From an uncultured archaeon (GTDB lineage Archaea > Thermoplasmatota > Thermoplasmata > Thermoplasmatales > Thermoplasmataceae): a stretch of 64,000 nucleotides of DNA. A program made the position numbers and the translations under genes. Under the pieces are notes generated by a model that was given only the letters and a program-made list of their open reading frames with translations, ran no database searches and was not told where the DNA came from. The stretch covers positions 62,001 to 126,000 of the forward strand of contig CP009479.1 in the NCBI GenBank assembly GCA_000965745.1, written 5' to 3'. Shown in pieces: positions 54,148 to 61,741 of this stretch (position 1 is the stretch's first letter; each line of letters starts with the position of its first letter).

Positions 54148-54684
54148 ACCTGCTCCTGCCCTGATTGGGCCCGGAAAGTGCCGGCCAGCTTCATCTTGGC
54201 ATGCAGGCATGAGCCTCCTGGCCATATGGAGCAAGGCTATGCCGAACAGAACTGCTCCAAAAATGTGCCCCCGCATGGATCGCAGTTAAGAGAGGTTGAA
54301 AGAAAGGAAAAGAAGGCTGAAGCTCCATCAAACACGCCTGCTGCGGCAACCAGTCTTATGATGAGGCACCTCCATCGCAGCTTCATCCTGATGGTAGGGG
54401 GGAAGAAGGAGAGATTGACCGGGACAAGGGCTCTGGAAATTATCATGAAGTGCCTGCAGTCAAGAAACACGGCAGTAAAACAGGCAGTGCTGGATGAAGG
54501 ATGCTCCTTAAGGTTTGAGTTTTGTCCAACTTGTTGGGGGCGGATTCCTGTCCTTTGTGTACAGAGGGGATTCAGGGATTATTTCTACCTGATGCCAATT
54601 GGCGCAATCTTCACATCAGCCGGTCTGCCAAACATTGATGAATGAAAGAAGAAATGAGACGGGATAATAACATGGCGGAATCCA
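54148..54684. other. Region without an intact gene
   Basis: About 540 nt between the radical SAM gene and the unknown gene at 54685. Apart from a possible broken membrane-protein gene on the minus strand (listed separately), no coding signal is convincing; a plus-strand open stretch at 54178-54645 has no recognisable protein pattern. Confidence 0.5.
54151..54386 (-). pseudogene. Possible small two-helix membrane-protein gene with a frameshift
   Basis: From ATG 54386 the frame encodes a hydrophobic segment CLIIRLVAAAGVFDGASAFF, then runs to a stop soon after. In the next frame the sequence continues HIFGAVLFGIALLHMARRLM, a second membrane helix. One extra base in the G5 run or in the T5 run near 54250-54260 would join them. 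The 3' boundary is unclear, because the second frame stays open into the radical SAM gene on the other strand. Confidence 0.3.
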
Positions 54685-55068
54685 TCAGTCGCATCCTGTC
54701 ACAGCAAAGTCCAGTTTTAGGTATTTTGCAAGAAACTCTTCACCGAAGATACTCCCTATTTCCTCACGGTTGAAAAGCCCCAGGATTTCATGGACAGTCA
54801 AGTCTGCAGGGCCAAACGGGGGCTTTTCATCCCTCTGGAGGGCATAGTACGAGAGATAACTCGCTGAGTCAACTTCGACATTGTCGTCCGTTATTATTTC
54901 AATCATGTTAAGAATAAGGATAAGCCACGCCTTGTATAGAGACATCAGCTTCTCTTCCTCATCAGTACCTTCATCGAGGTTTTCATCGGTTACCGAAATC
55001 AGGCCGAACCTCTCCTTTGCGTTCTCGAAATGGTCCTTTATAAGGAAGATAAACTCTTTTTCATTCAT
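54685..55068 (-). CDS. Small helical protein, member B of the three-paralogue family
   Basis: 127 residues from ATG 55068 (ATG 55173 would add 35 residues of basic, non-matching sequence). Pattern shared with 19910-20317 and 55688-56062: N-terminal FIFLIKDHFENAK, a Trp helix YKAWLILILNMIEII, VDSASYLSYYALQR, and a C-terminal HEILGLFNREEIGSIFGEEF. PPFGP echoes PPFKP in member C. Acidic, soluble, no known family. Followed downstream by no gene on this strand; upstream neighbour is an AbrB-like gene. Confidence 0.65.
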   Translation of the reverse strand: MNEKEFIFLIKDHFENAKERFGLISVTDENLDEGTDEEEKLMSLYKAWLILILNMIEIITDDNVEVDSASYLSYYALQRDEKPPFGPADLTVHEILGLFNREEIGSIFGEEFLAKYLKLDFAVTGCD

Positions 55069-55391
55069 TGTCTGATTCCCATACCGTATTATCTTAGTGC
55101 AAGCTGAAGGGAAACCTGCTCGATCCTGCATGGTAGAAGCTGATCGAACTTCGATGGTCAAGGGTGAATCCACCGGAGAACCTCTTCGGGATGGTCGCCA
55201 TCAGCGAAGATTGTGTTTTTGCCTGCCTGTACAGAACCTGTGAGTTGCCTGCTTTCCTCGGTCCCTTCCATGCTTCATAAATAAATCCTATATGAATTGA
55301 ACTAATGTGCATTATTGCATGATATGCCTTCGGTGCAGAAGTATAGCCTGAGGCCAGGAGGTGTTATGGCAAAGATGATAAGGGAGATTGT
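55069..55391. other. Intergenic region, no gene seen
   Basis: About 320 nt. I see only scattered short open frames on both strands and no clear promoter-gene combination. Confidence 0.5.
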
Positions 55392-55559
55392 TCAGCTCAA
55401 TTTTCTGATGAGTATGTCGCCACTTTCTGACTGGTAAAAACCTATGATGTCGCCCTCGCCAGCCTCAATCCGATCCGCAATCCTTCTGGGCAGGGACATC
55501 CTAAGACTGCTGGAATTGGACACTCTGGTTGTCTCCACGAGTGTTGCATTTTCTGTCAT
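55392..55559 (-). CDS. AbrB/SpoVT-like DNA-binding protein
   Basis: From ATG 55559 the product has 55 residues: TRVSNSSSLRMSLPRRIADR followed by a GDIIGFY strand and SGDILIRKL, the swapped-hairpin AbrB fold used by antitoxin-type and transition regulators. ATG 55580 would add seven residues. A TATA-like AATTTATAC lies at 55598-55606 on the minus strand. In archaea such proteins are often autoregulatory; no VapC/PIN toxin gene is adjacent, so a toxin-antitoxin role is not supported here. Confidence 0.75.
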   Translation of the reverse strand: MTENATLVETTRVSNSSSLRMSLPRRIADRIEAGEGDIIGFYQSESGDILIRKLS

Positions 55560-55687
55560 GTTGAAGAAATCATTATTCATTATAAAAGTTATACTAGTAT
55601 AAATTATGGACATAATTGCATTACCTGAACAAAATCCCGCCAGATGTCCGGACCCTGTATACACAGCCGCGTAATGGCGTGATTGCA

Positions 55688-56062
55688 CTACATTGCCTCT
55701 GATTCCCTTGTGAGGTATTCACCCAGGGACGGCCCGAATATTTCCATCAGTTCCTCTTCTGTGTAGAGTTTCAGTATCTTGATTATATCGGGGTATAGTG
55801 GCTTGAATGGGGGGAGCTGTGACCGCCTGGACGCTGCATAGGCAATAACGTCCTCCGGCCTCACAGGCCTGTCCCCTATCCATATGTCCGTCGCACCAAG
55901 TGCATACTTGAACCATTCTTTAAATCTGGAAACCGTTTCTTCAGGGATGTTCATCACGTAGGATTCTACCTGGCCGGGGTTGCTCCTCCACTGGCCGTTT
56001 GCCTCTGATATCATGGAACGATACTCCGTCTCAACTATCCTGATGAAAAGAGTGCTCTCCAT
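55688..56062 (-). CDS. Small helical protein, member C of the three-paralogue family
   Basis: 124 residues from ATG 56062. The start is supported by a TATA-like TTTTATTAAAG at 56083-56093 on the minus strand, about 26 nt upstream; the frame is open further upstream but would then precede the promoter. Family segments: TLFIRIVETEYRSM, RFKEWFKYALGATDIWIGDR, VRPEDVIAYAASRR and IIKILKLYTEEELMEIFGPS. Closest to member A in the TD-W and IFGP motifs. It lies upstream of the AbrB-like gene and member B on the same strand. Function unknown. Confidence 0.7.
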   Translation of the reverse strand: MESTLFIRIVETEYRSMISEANGQWRSNPGQVESYVMNIPEETVSRFKEWFKYALGATDIWIGDRPVRPEDVIAYAASRRSQLPPFKPLYPDIIKILKLYTEEELMEIFGPSLGEYLTRESEAM

Positions 56063-56231
56063 GACATCTGTGACATTATTAACTTTAATAAAATTTCTGC
56101 AATTCAATATTAAATATAATAAGTAGACTAGTTGCCATGAATGTAATGATTTCCCTGATAACCACTCAACAGTATCTTTTAGCGCCTCCGTGATGAATTG
56201 CACTCGCTGGATGGCCGTGATTCCACCCGTT

Positions 56232-56876
56232 TCAGTCCCTGAAGTGCTCTTCCGCAAAGGAGGGCATTGCCTCTTCAACCCATTCCCTTCTTACCTTGCC
56301 GTTTGTGAATACAGCAGAGAGCAAAGGGCGGTTTTCCCTGTTTATAACAGCAAAAAGGTGCGAGAGAACGAAGAGAGCCAGCATGCCGGCACCAAGAATG
56401 TGAGCTATCAGGAACATATTGCTCCCCTCAGCATCAGCTCCCGTAATTATAAGGCCGAGTCCCCCGACCCCAAGCAGTATGAGGCCTGCTACCAGGAGCA
56501 GGAATGCATACGAGGCAAGTATATTGTGCCGCCCCATGTTCTTCCTGACCCTGCCCGGAATTCCTCTGCCGAAAAAATACCTGCCAATGATGGAAAATGC
56601 TTCCTTAATCTGGACCGTTACAGGCTTGTCCAGTGGTTCAATGATTCTTATCTTGCGCCTCTTCAGTACAGCATAGCCAGCGTAGGCTATGATCACAAAC
56701 CCCCAGAGAAGGCCGATCTCCCTGTGGAGTAGAAACATGTTGAGGGAGCCTCCTCCGCCTTCATCATCAAGCCCCAGCGCACTGTATAGCAAAAAACCTG
56801 ATCCTATGATCAGAAGGATATGGAAAATCCTGAATCCTGCGCTTATCAGGGTTACACGATCATTGAACCTGTACAT
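56232..56876 (-). CDS. Cytochrome b561-like membrane protein
   Basis: 214 residues from ATG 56876, chosen because an A+T-rich TATA-like CAATTTTATTG lies about 25-35 nt upstream; longer frames up to 57011 begin with basic non-membrane sequence. Four hydrophobic segments contain His residues in positions suited to haem ligation: FRIFHILLIIGSGFLLYSAL, NMFLLHREIGLLWGFVIIAY, NMGRHNILASYAFLLLVAGL, and FLIAHILGAGMLALFVLSHL. The pattern resembles cytochrome b561 / formate-dehydrogenase gamma-type subunits that pass electrons to or from quinone. No partner oxidoreductase is adjacent. Confidence 0.7.
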   Translation of the reverse strand: MYRFNDRVTLISAGFRIFHILLIIGSGFLLYSALGLDDEGGGGSLNMFLLHREIGLLWGFVIIAYAGYAVLKRRKIRIIEPLDKPVTVQIKEAFSIIGRYFFGRGIPGRVRKNMGRHNILASYAFLLLVAGLILLGVGGLGLIITGADAEGSNMFLIAHILGAGMLALFVLSHLFAVINRENRPLLSAVFTNGKVRREWVEEAMPSFAEEHFRD

Positions 56877-57274
56877 ATGGAGCCCACGTTTTGTGGCAAT
56901 AAAATTGGCCGTACTTAACCATATTGGTACATTGTGCAGCGGCATACCTTGCCTTGCACATGCCAGGCGGTTCCTGCGTTCTGATCTTCGCATTCCACAG
57001 TATGGTCGCATTCCAGTGCGTTCATTCGATATATCTACACCGAAAAGTGTACATAGAACTTAAAAAAAGTTTTAATACTCGATAAACACTATTAATGTTA
57101 GAGGTACCTGAACATCTCTAAAAATCTCCTAAGAGCAAGTTAGCCCCATGCACTCCTGAAACGTATCAGCAAATGGTCGGCACACAGATGATCTTTACTA
57201 TGAGCGGCTGGCCTCGATCCCATTTTACCGTTGCTTGACGAGAAAACCCGGTTCAGATAATTGGAGGGAACAGT
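56877..57274. other. Intergenic region between divergent genes
   Basis: About 400 nt with A+T-rich promoter-like stretches around 57057-57100. No gene is evident. Confidence 0.5.
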
Positions 57275-57520
57275 ATGAGTATAGAGGATATTTCCGCGTT
57301 TGAGAGCAGAGAGGTTAAGATGAAGCTTTGCGAGGTATGTGTCGATACGAGAGGGCTTGATCGGGCGATAGAAGACCAGGCATGGGTTTGCAGCAAATGC
57401 AACACCCCTCTCGTTGGGGAGATCATACATCTGCAGAGGTGTTACTCACCTGATGAGTGCACATATGAACACCTTCACCACGCTTGCTACGGCCAGATGG
57501 CAACGGAAATGATTACGTGA
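57275..57520 (+). CDS. Small Cys/His-rich (zinc-binding) protein
   Basis: 81 residues from ATG 57275 with a strong ribosome-binding site GGAGG (57263-57267). Two Cys pairs, CEVC (about 19-22) and CSKC (about 39-42), plus CYSPDEC and HLHHAC, would bind zinc as a treble-clef or double zinc ribbon. No named family is recognised. It could be a nucleic-acid-binding or adaptor protein. Confidence 0.7.
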   Translation: MSIEDISAFESREVKMKLCEVCVDTRGLDRAIEDQAWVCSKCNTPLVGEIIHLQRCYSPDECTYEHLHHACYGQMATEMIT

Positions 57521-57589
57521 TTTACAAAACCTTATTTTTTCTCTCATAAAAGAGCATCGGGCCGTAAATGAATTATATCAGAGAGATAA

Positions 57590-57900
57590 ATGAAAGCTTA
57601 CGTTGAGGTTATCTACCTGGCGATCAGTCTTGTGTCAACGCTTTCAATTGTTTCCGGGATAACGGCAGTGAATATTCTTTTCAACGCTGTTCTTCCACCG
57701 AAGAATTTCAGCAGTCCACCTCCTGGATTTGTCAACAATGGCTATCCTCCGGTTAATTTCACCCCGGGGGAGAATGGTATAACTCCCTTCTGGCATTTCG
57801 GGTATATGCGTGCATCGTTATCAGAGCCAGCCTGGCTGTGATAGCCGTTATTGGCTTCATGATCGTGAAGGGGGAAAGGAGCGCTGCATCATCCACATGA
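57590..57900 (+). pseudogene. Small membrane protein gene with a one-base frameshift
   Basis: The N-terminal frame has one membrane segment (VIYLAISLVSTLSIVSGITA) and a Pro/Asn-rich loop, and would stop at 57841. The other frame continues from the loop with EWYNSLLAFRVYACIVIRAS, a second membrane helix (LAVIAVIGFMIVKG) and TGA at 57898. Adding one G to the five-G run at 57766-57770 joins them into a 103-residue, two-helix protein. Either a sequence error, phase variation or a young pseudogene. Confidence 0.55.
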
Positions 57901-58080
57901 TTTCTGGAAAACGCACATAAGCCCGGAATGGATTGGATGCGCCATTACCCGGCCATACAGCTGCAGAAGGATAGCTGATGCCTTATCGTGAGTTTCCACA
58001 GGAAAATCTATACATGCTTCCGGCAAAATCTTTAAATGTGTTCCAATGAATTCATGATTAATCCTGTCTAGCAATTTGAA

Positions 58081-58581
58081 ATGATAGTCGTAACCAGCAA
58101 TGTGTTGAAGATTTTACAGGTATATCGTGTATTCCTCGCTGCCTTGGGGCTCACGTGGGTAGCCGTAGCTATAGGGGTCATACGGTCACTCAATGTAATT
58201 CAAGCCGGCCTCAATGCCTTTCAGAACTACTATGAAGCGTTCCTGATCGTATTCCTCTTTTACCTGGTATATGCTTCATTCTACGGAGTTTACAGGCTCT
58301 CAAGGCAGATTTCGGAGTACAACACAGTGAGCACTGTAATCGTGAAGCTGCAAACTGAGACCTTCCTTGCGGTCATGATCAACGTAGGAATCTCGAGTGT
58401 GATTGTGGACCACCTTGTTGAGATGTATGGGATTCAGGTGCATGCGGTGGTTCTGATCATAATGCTGATAGCTGCCTCCAGCTTCACCAGACATCCGTTC
58501 CTGAAGAGATTTGTGAACTTCTTCAGGAGGAGGATAGTGAAGGAGTATGAAGATTACACCTTTTCACCGGAGAACAAATGA
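58081..58581 (+). CDS. Unknown four-helix membrane protein
   Basis: 166 residues with hydrophobic segments at about 17-37, 48-70, 90-112 and 117-137 and a basic C-terminal tail (FLKRFVNFFRRRIVKEYEDY). A charged loop (RLSRQISEYNTVSTVIVKLQ) divides the helix pairs. No family is recognised. A TATA-like CTTTAAATG lies at 58029-58037, giving a short leader. Confidence 0.65.
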   Translation: MIVVTSNVLKILQVYRVFLAALGLTWVAVAIGVIRSLNVIQAGLNAFQNYYEAFLIVFLFYLVYASFYGVYRLSRQISEYNTVSTVIVKLQTETFLAVMINVGISSVIVDHLVEMYGIQVHAVVLIIMLIAASSFTRHPFLKRFVNFFRRRIVKEYEDYTFSPENK

Positions 58582-58908
58582 TCGTCCTATCCGGGCTCTG
58601 CCGGTTCACCGTACCCACGGACCTTTAACATGCCTGGTTGAGTCTTGTACCATCTGTCCAGTTCCCGTCATTCCCCTGTTTGCTATCAGGTTCCTTCCAG
58701 TGTTTCGGTGAGAAAGAAAAAATGAGAAATTGCCGGAGAATCACTGTTTTGTGTGTTCTCCTTGAATTTAGGACACCAACTTGTGGAATGAACAAATAAC
58801 ATTGTGGATTAGAACAAGTGTGATTCATGACTTCTTTGACAGACTAAGATTGTAACACGGGGGGCATTTGCCTGATTTATTTAGTCAAAGCCGTATAATA
58901 AAGGAGTC
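58582..58908 (+). other. Intergenic region with possible gene remnant
   Basis: About 330 nt. An open stretch without a start at about 58756-58855 ends TSVIHDFFDRLRL, but it is broken by stops upstream and matches nothing I recognise. Confidence 0.35.
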
Positions 58909-59226
58909 ATGCTTATTTTCCTGGGTGCATTATATCGTTATGGCTCCGAAGACTTATTCTATTTGTTTTCTGGAATTAGTATGACTGTTGTCGGAGCTAT
59001 TTCCAGCATTCTTAGTGTAAGATTTGTAACGGGTAACTCTGGTTCCGCAGGCTTCTAATTGTCTTTTTACCCCGTCAAAGTTTCTTTCAATGGCAATCTG
59101 GCGGTAACTGGGATTCCTGAGATATTACTGCCCTGGTTGATAATAGGGCTGGCATTGATAGGAGTGGGCGTAATTTTCTTTTGTACGCACTTGTTAAAAC
59201 AGGCACACAATGATAAATCAGCGTGA
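58909..59226 (+). pseudogene. Small two-helix membrane-protein gene with in-frame TAA
   Basis: ATG 58909 is preceded by GGAG (58903-58906). The frame encodes one membrane segment (FSGISMTVVGAISSILSV), meets TAA at 59056-59058 (codon 50), then continues in the same frame for 55 codons with a second membrane helix (ILLPWLIIGLALIGVGVIFF) and a hydrophilic end. The continuity of frame and pattern on both sides of the stop suggests one gene of 105 residues broken by a point mutation; a 49-residue one-helix protein is the alternative. Confidence 0.45.
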
Positions 59227-59318
59227 CTCTCGGCAACATATGAACATAGAAATGTGCTATAGTAAATTATAAAACACACTGAATGAGAATCAATAATTAT
59301 ACCTTTTCAAATCAGGGT

Positions 59319-59981
59319 ATGATGGAAGAAGCATTAGTGGTAGTCAATTTCAAGAATTATTCACAGTCCACCCTTGACAACTCCAGAAGAATGCTTGACA
59401 AATTCTCTAAAATCACCGTTCCACAGAACGTCAGGCTTGCGTTTGCAATCAGCCCGGTTGATCTCTGCCTTGCCGGGAAATTCCCCGATCTGAACATATT
59501 CTCACAGCACGCGGATGAGAATGACCCGGGCGCTGCAACAGGAAAGATGACAATTGAAGGACTCACTGGGCTTGGGATAAAGGGTTCCCTCCTGAACCAT
59601 TCGGAAAACAGGGTTCCGGAGAAAAAAATAGCCGCGACCATAGGCAAAGCGGGAAAATCAGGTTTCGAAATAATCTTGTGCGTCGGGAGTCCCGAAGAGG
59701 CGGAAAAATATGCCCCCCTCCGGCCATCTTATATTGCCTATGAGCCCCCGGAGCTTATTGGAGGAGACATTTCTGTCTCTACAGCCAGGCCGGAGATAAT
59801 TTCTGATGTTGTCGCAATCTGCTCTGGATACAGTGTCCCTGTTCTGGTGGGTGCGGGCATTAAAAACTGTGCTGATCTTAGAAAATCCATTGAACTCGGT
59901 GCCAGGGGAGTACTCATAGCATCAGGAATTGTCAAGTCTGAAGATCCTGTTGCCTCGTTAACTTCATTAATATCATCATAA
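59319..59981 (+). CDS. tpiA: Triosephosphate isomerase (archaeal type)
   Basis: 220 residues, the short archaeal form. Active-site elements are all visible: NFKNY near the N-terminus (Asn-x-Lys), His in LLNHSENR, Glu in AYEPPELIG, and the phosphate loop VPVLVGAGIKNCAD then ARGVLIASGIV. It interconverts dihydroxyacetone phosphate and glyceraldehyde 3-phosphate in gluconeogenesis/glycolysis. Start at 59319 or 59322 (two adjacent ATGs); the in-frame ATG 59283 adds 12 unmatched residues. Confidence 0.93.
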   Translation: MMEEALVVVNFKNYSQSTLDNSRRMLDKFSKITVPQNVRLAFAISPVDLCLAGKFPDLNIFSQHADENDPGAATGKMTIEGLTGLGIKGSLLNHSENRVPEKKIAATIGKAGKSGFEIILCVGSPEEAEKYAPLRPSYIAYEPPELIGGDISVSTARPEIISDVVAICSGYSVPVLVGAGIKNCADLRKSIELGARGVLIASGIVKSEDPVASLTSLISS

Positions 59982-59995
59982 TAACGCAGGGTAAA

Positions 59996-60718
59996 ATGCC
60001 AAAGAAGAAAGAAGAGCCCCTCTTCGTTGAACCAGAATTCAACGAGACAGAATTTATACGTGAAGAGAGAGAAAGAGCGAAGGCAGTGGTTGCCATATTT
60101 GTTATAGGCGCAGTCATAGGCCTTCTGTCAGGATATTTTAGTTTAATCGGGCTATGGTATTTTTCAATACTGCTCATCTTCATCTTCCTGCTTTTCCTGA
60201 GGATTATCCTCAATGCGCTAGGGATGCAGCTTCCCAAGAAAACGTCACACAAGATATTCCTTGTGGGTGAATTCATACTCACCTGGCTGATATTCTGGAT
60301 TCTCTTCCTCAACCCGCCGCTGCATGTGGTATCAGGTCCCCAGATATCCGATCTTCAGATGCAGACCTCCTCCGGATGGACAAATGTTCAGGAGCCAAAA
60401 CTGGACGTTTACAATCTGCCCGTATCGGATCACAGTGTAAGGCTCTACCTCAACTACAAGTACCCGATAACATCCGTTTCTGTCACGGAAGCTCAAGCGG
60501 GAAGTACGGCTAATGCTATCAAAGTGAATAGCAATTATGTGGGAGACCACGTGTACTTCAATATTAGCGGCAATGTTGGGCTGACAAATGTCTATGAAGT
60601 CACCGCGCATAGCGCCCAGGGGTCAAACACATATAAGTTCACGGTGAACTTCGTGGCCGCAACAAGCTCTATAGCACTTGCGGTCAATCCGAATCTTTTA
60701 AAAGCAGGTGTAGTGTAG
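59996..60718 (+). CDS. Unknown membrane protein with extracytoplasmic Ig-like domain; 3' end overlaps tRNA-Gly
   Basis: 240 residues. An acidic N-terminus is followed by hydrophobic segments (VVAIFVIGAVIGLLSGYFSL, WYFSILLIFIFLLFLRIIL, VGEFILTWLIFWILFLNPP), then a ~125-residue beta-rich domain (VRLYLNYKYPITSVSVTEAQ, VTAHSAQGSNTYKFTVNF) likely outside the membrane. The last five codons (AGVV-stop) are also the first 15 bases of tRNA-Gly. It starts 14 nt after tpiA and may be co-transcribed with it and the tRNA. Confidence 0.7.
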   Translation: MPKKKEEPLFVEPEFNETEFIREERERAKAVVAIFVIGAVIGLLSGYFSLIGLWYFSILLIFIFLLFLRIILNALGMQLPKKTSHKIFLVGEFILTWLIFWILFLNPPLHVVSGPQISDLQMQTSSGWTNVQEPKLDVYNLPVSDHSVRLYLNYKYPITSVSVTEAQAGSTANAIKVNSNYVGDHVYFNISGNVGLTNVYEVTAHSAQGSNTYKFTVNFVAATSSIALAVNPNLLKAGVV

Positions 60719-60778
60719 TCTGGTCTAGCACGAGAGCCTTCCAAGCTTTCAACCCGGGTTCGAATCCCGGCACCTGCA
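60704..60778 (+). tRNA. tRNA-Gly (anticodon TCC)
   Basis: Cloverleaf: acceptor GCAGGTG/CACCTGC, D arm TGTAGTCTGGTCTAGCAC region, anticodon stem AGAGC/GCTTT with loop CTTCCAA (anticodon TCC), T arm CCCGGGTTCGAATCCCGG, discriminator A. CCA is not encoded. Its 5' end lies inside the preceding coding region; an A+T-rich TTTTAAAA abuts the tRNA and is too close to be its TATA box. Confidence 0.95.
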
Positions 60779-61138
60779 TTTCTTAATCTGTTTGGCTTTT
60801 TTGAACAGCAGAATATCATGCCTCTATCCAGGCTGGCTGATGAAGTTGTAAATATGGCCCCGGATGATTCTAGGGCGGATATAGCCGGGAATCTGCATTC
60901 CCAGACGATCAGAGAGATGTTCGGGGAAGGACCTTCCATTGAAGCTCTGGTGTGGGCAGGGGATCTCTAGAAGGCCTGGGATCGTGGGATCCAGGAAGCA
61001 TTCCAGGTTTCGTTACGGGGGACATATAAGCTTCCTACGCACCATTCCACGGAATGATCATCTGCTTGATGCATAAAAACAGCAATAAGTGCCAGAAGAG
61101 AAGGAAAATTAATAAACCATTCTTATTATAAAATTACT
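60779..61138 (+). other. Intergenic region, possible short coding remnant
   Basis: About 360 nt. A plus-strand frame at 60818-60970 (50 residues, with IREMFGEGPSIEALVWAGDL at its end) has no promoter or ribosome-binding site and no recognisable family. GAAAATTAATAAACC at 61106-61120 is a TATA-like element for the next gene. Confidence 0.4.
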
Positions 61139-61591
61139 ATGACAGGAAAAAAATCCAATTTGGGCAACCCTCCTGATGGCCATTCTACAATTACCCCATA
61201 CCTGGTAGCGCACAGGCCCCATGACCTTATCAACTTCCTGGCTGAAGCCTTTGACGCTGTTGAAAAAGCAAGATACACGGCATCAGATGGCCGGCTTGAA
61301 TACGCAGAAATGGAGATAGGCGATTCCAAAATAATGATCAGTGAGGCAACAGCTTCAAACCCTGCTACCCCGTCAAACATAAATGTGTATGTAGAGGACG
61401 TTGATGCGGTGTTCAGTCGTGCCCTGAAAGCGGGCGGAACTTCTGAAAGTGACCCACAGGACCAGCCGCATGGGGAGAGAACTGGCGTAGTAAAGGATAG
61501 CACTGGCAATAAGTGGTTGATATCCACTCAGATAGAGAAGCTCACTGTTGATGAGATAAAGGAAAGGGTAAAGAAGGCTGAAACCGACTGA
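61139..61591 (+). CDS. VOC (glyoxalase/bleomycin-resistance, PhnB-like) protein
   Basis: 150 residues. The PhnB-like VOC fold is seen from STITPYLVAHRPHDLINFLA, RLEYAEMEIGDSKIMISEAT, VYVEDVDAVFSRALKAGGTS and the C-terminal RTGVVKDSTGNKWLISTQIE. Metal-ligand positions (His15, Glu near 57, and the last-strand residue, here Trp/Leu instead of the usual metal ligand) are incomplete, so enzymatic activity is uncertain. A TATA element about 26 nt upstream indicates a leaderless transcript. Confidence 0.8.
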   Translation: MTGKKSNLGNPPDGHSTITPYLVAHRPHDLINFLAEAFDAVEKARYTASDGRLEYAEMEIGDSKIMISEATASNPATPSNINVYVEDVDAVFSRALKAGGTSESDPQDQPHGERTGVVKDSTGNKWLISTQIEKLTVDEIKERVKKAETD

Positions 61592-61741
61592 TTCCGGCTG
61601 AAAGCGTTCACTCTGCCCCGCTGGCGCTTTATCGGAGATTTATATTCCCTGTGCCTTGGTGGTTTTAGTTTCCCTGTGTATAACTAAGGGTATTATACTC
61701 AGTATACATTTTGAGAAGTCAAACAGGATTCAGGTGTTGTT

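Noticed and set aside
55392-56062. AbrB-like gene plus family member C as a toxin-antitoxin pair
   Set aside because: The genes are about 130 nt apart with separate promoters, and the family has no toxin signature (no PIN, RelE or HEPN motif).
60592-60939. Minus-strand frame across tRNA-Gly
   Set aside because: It runs through the tRNA gene and the end of a better-supported coding region.
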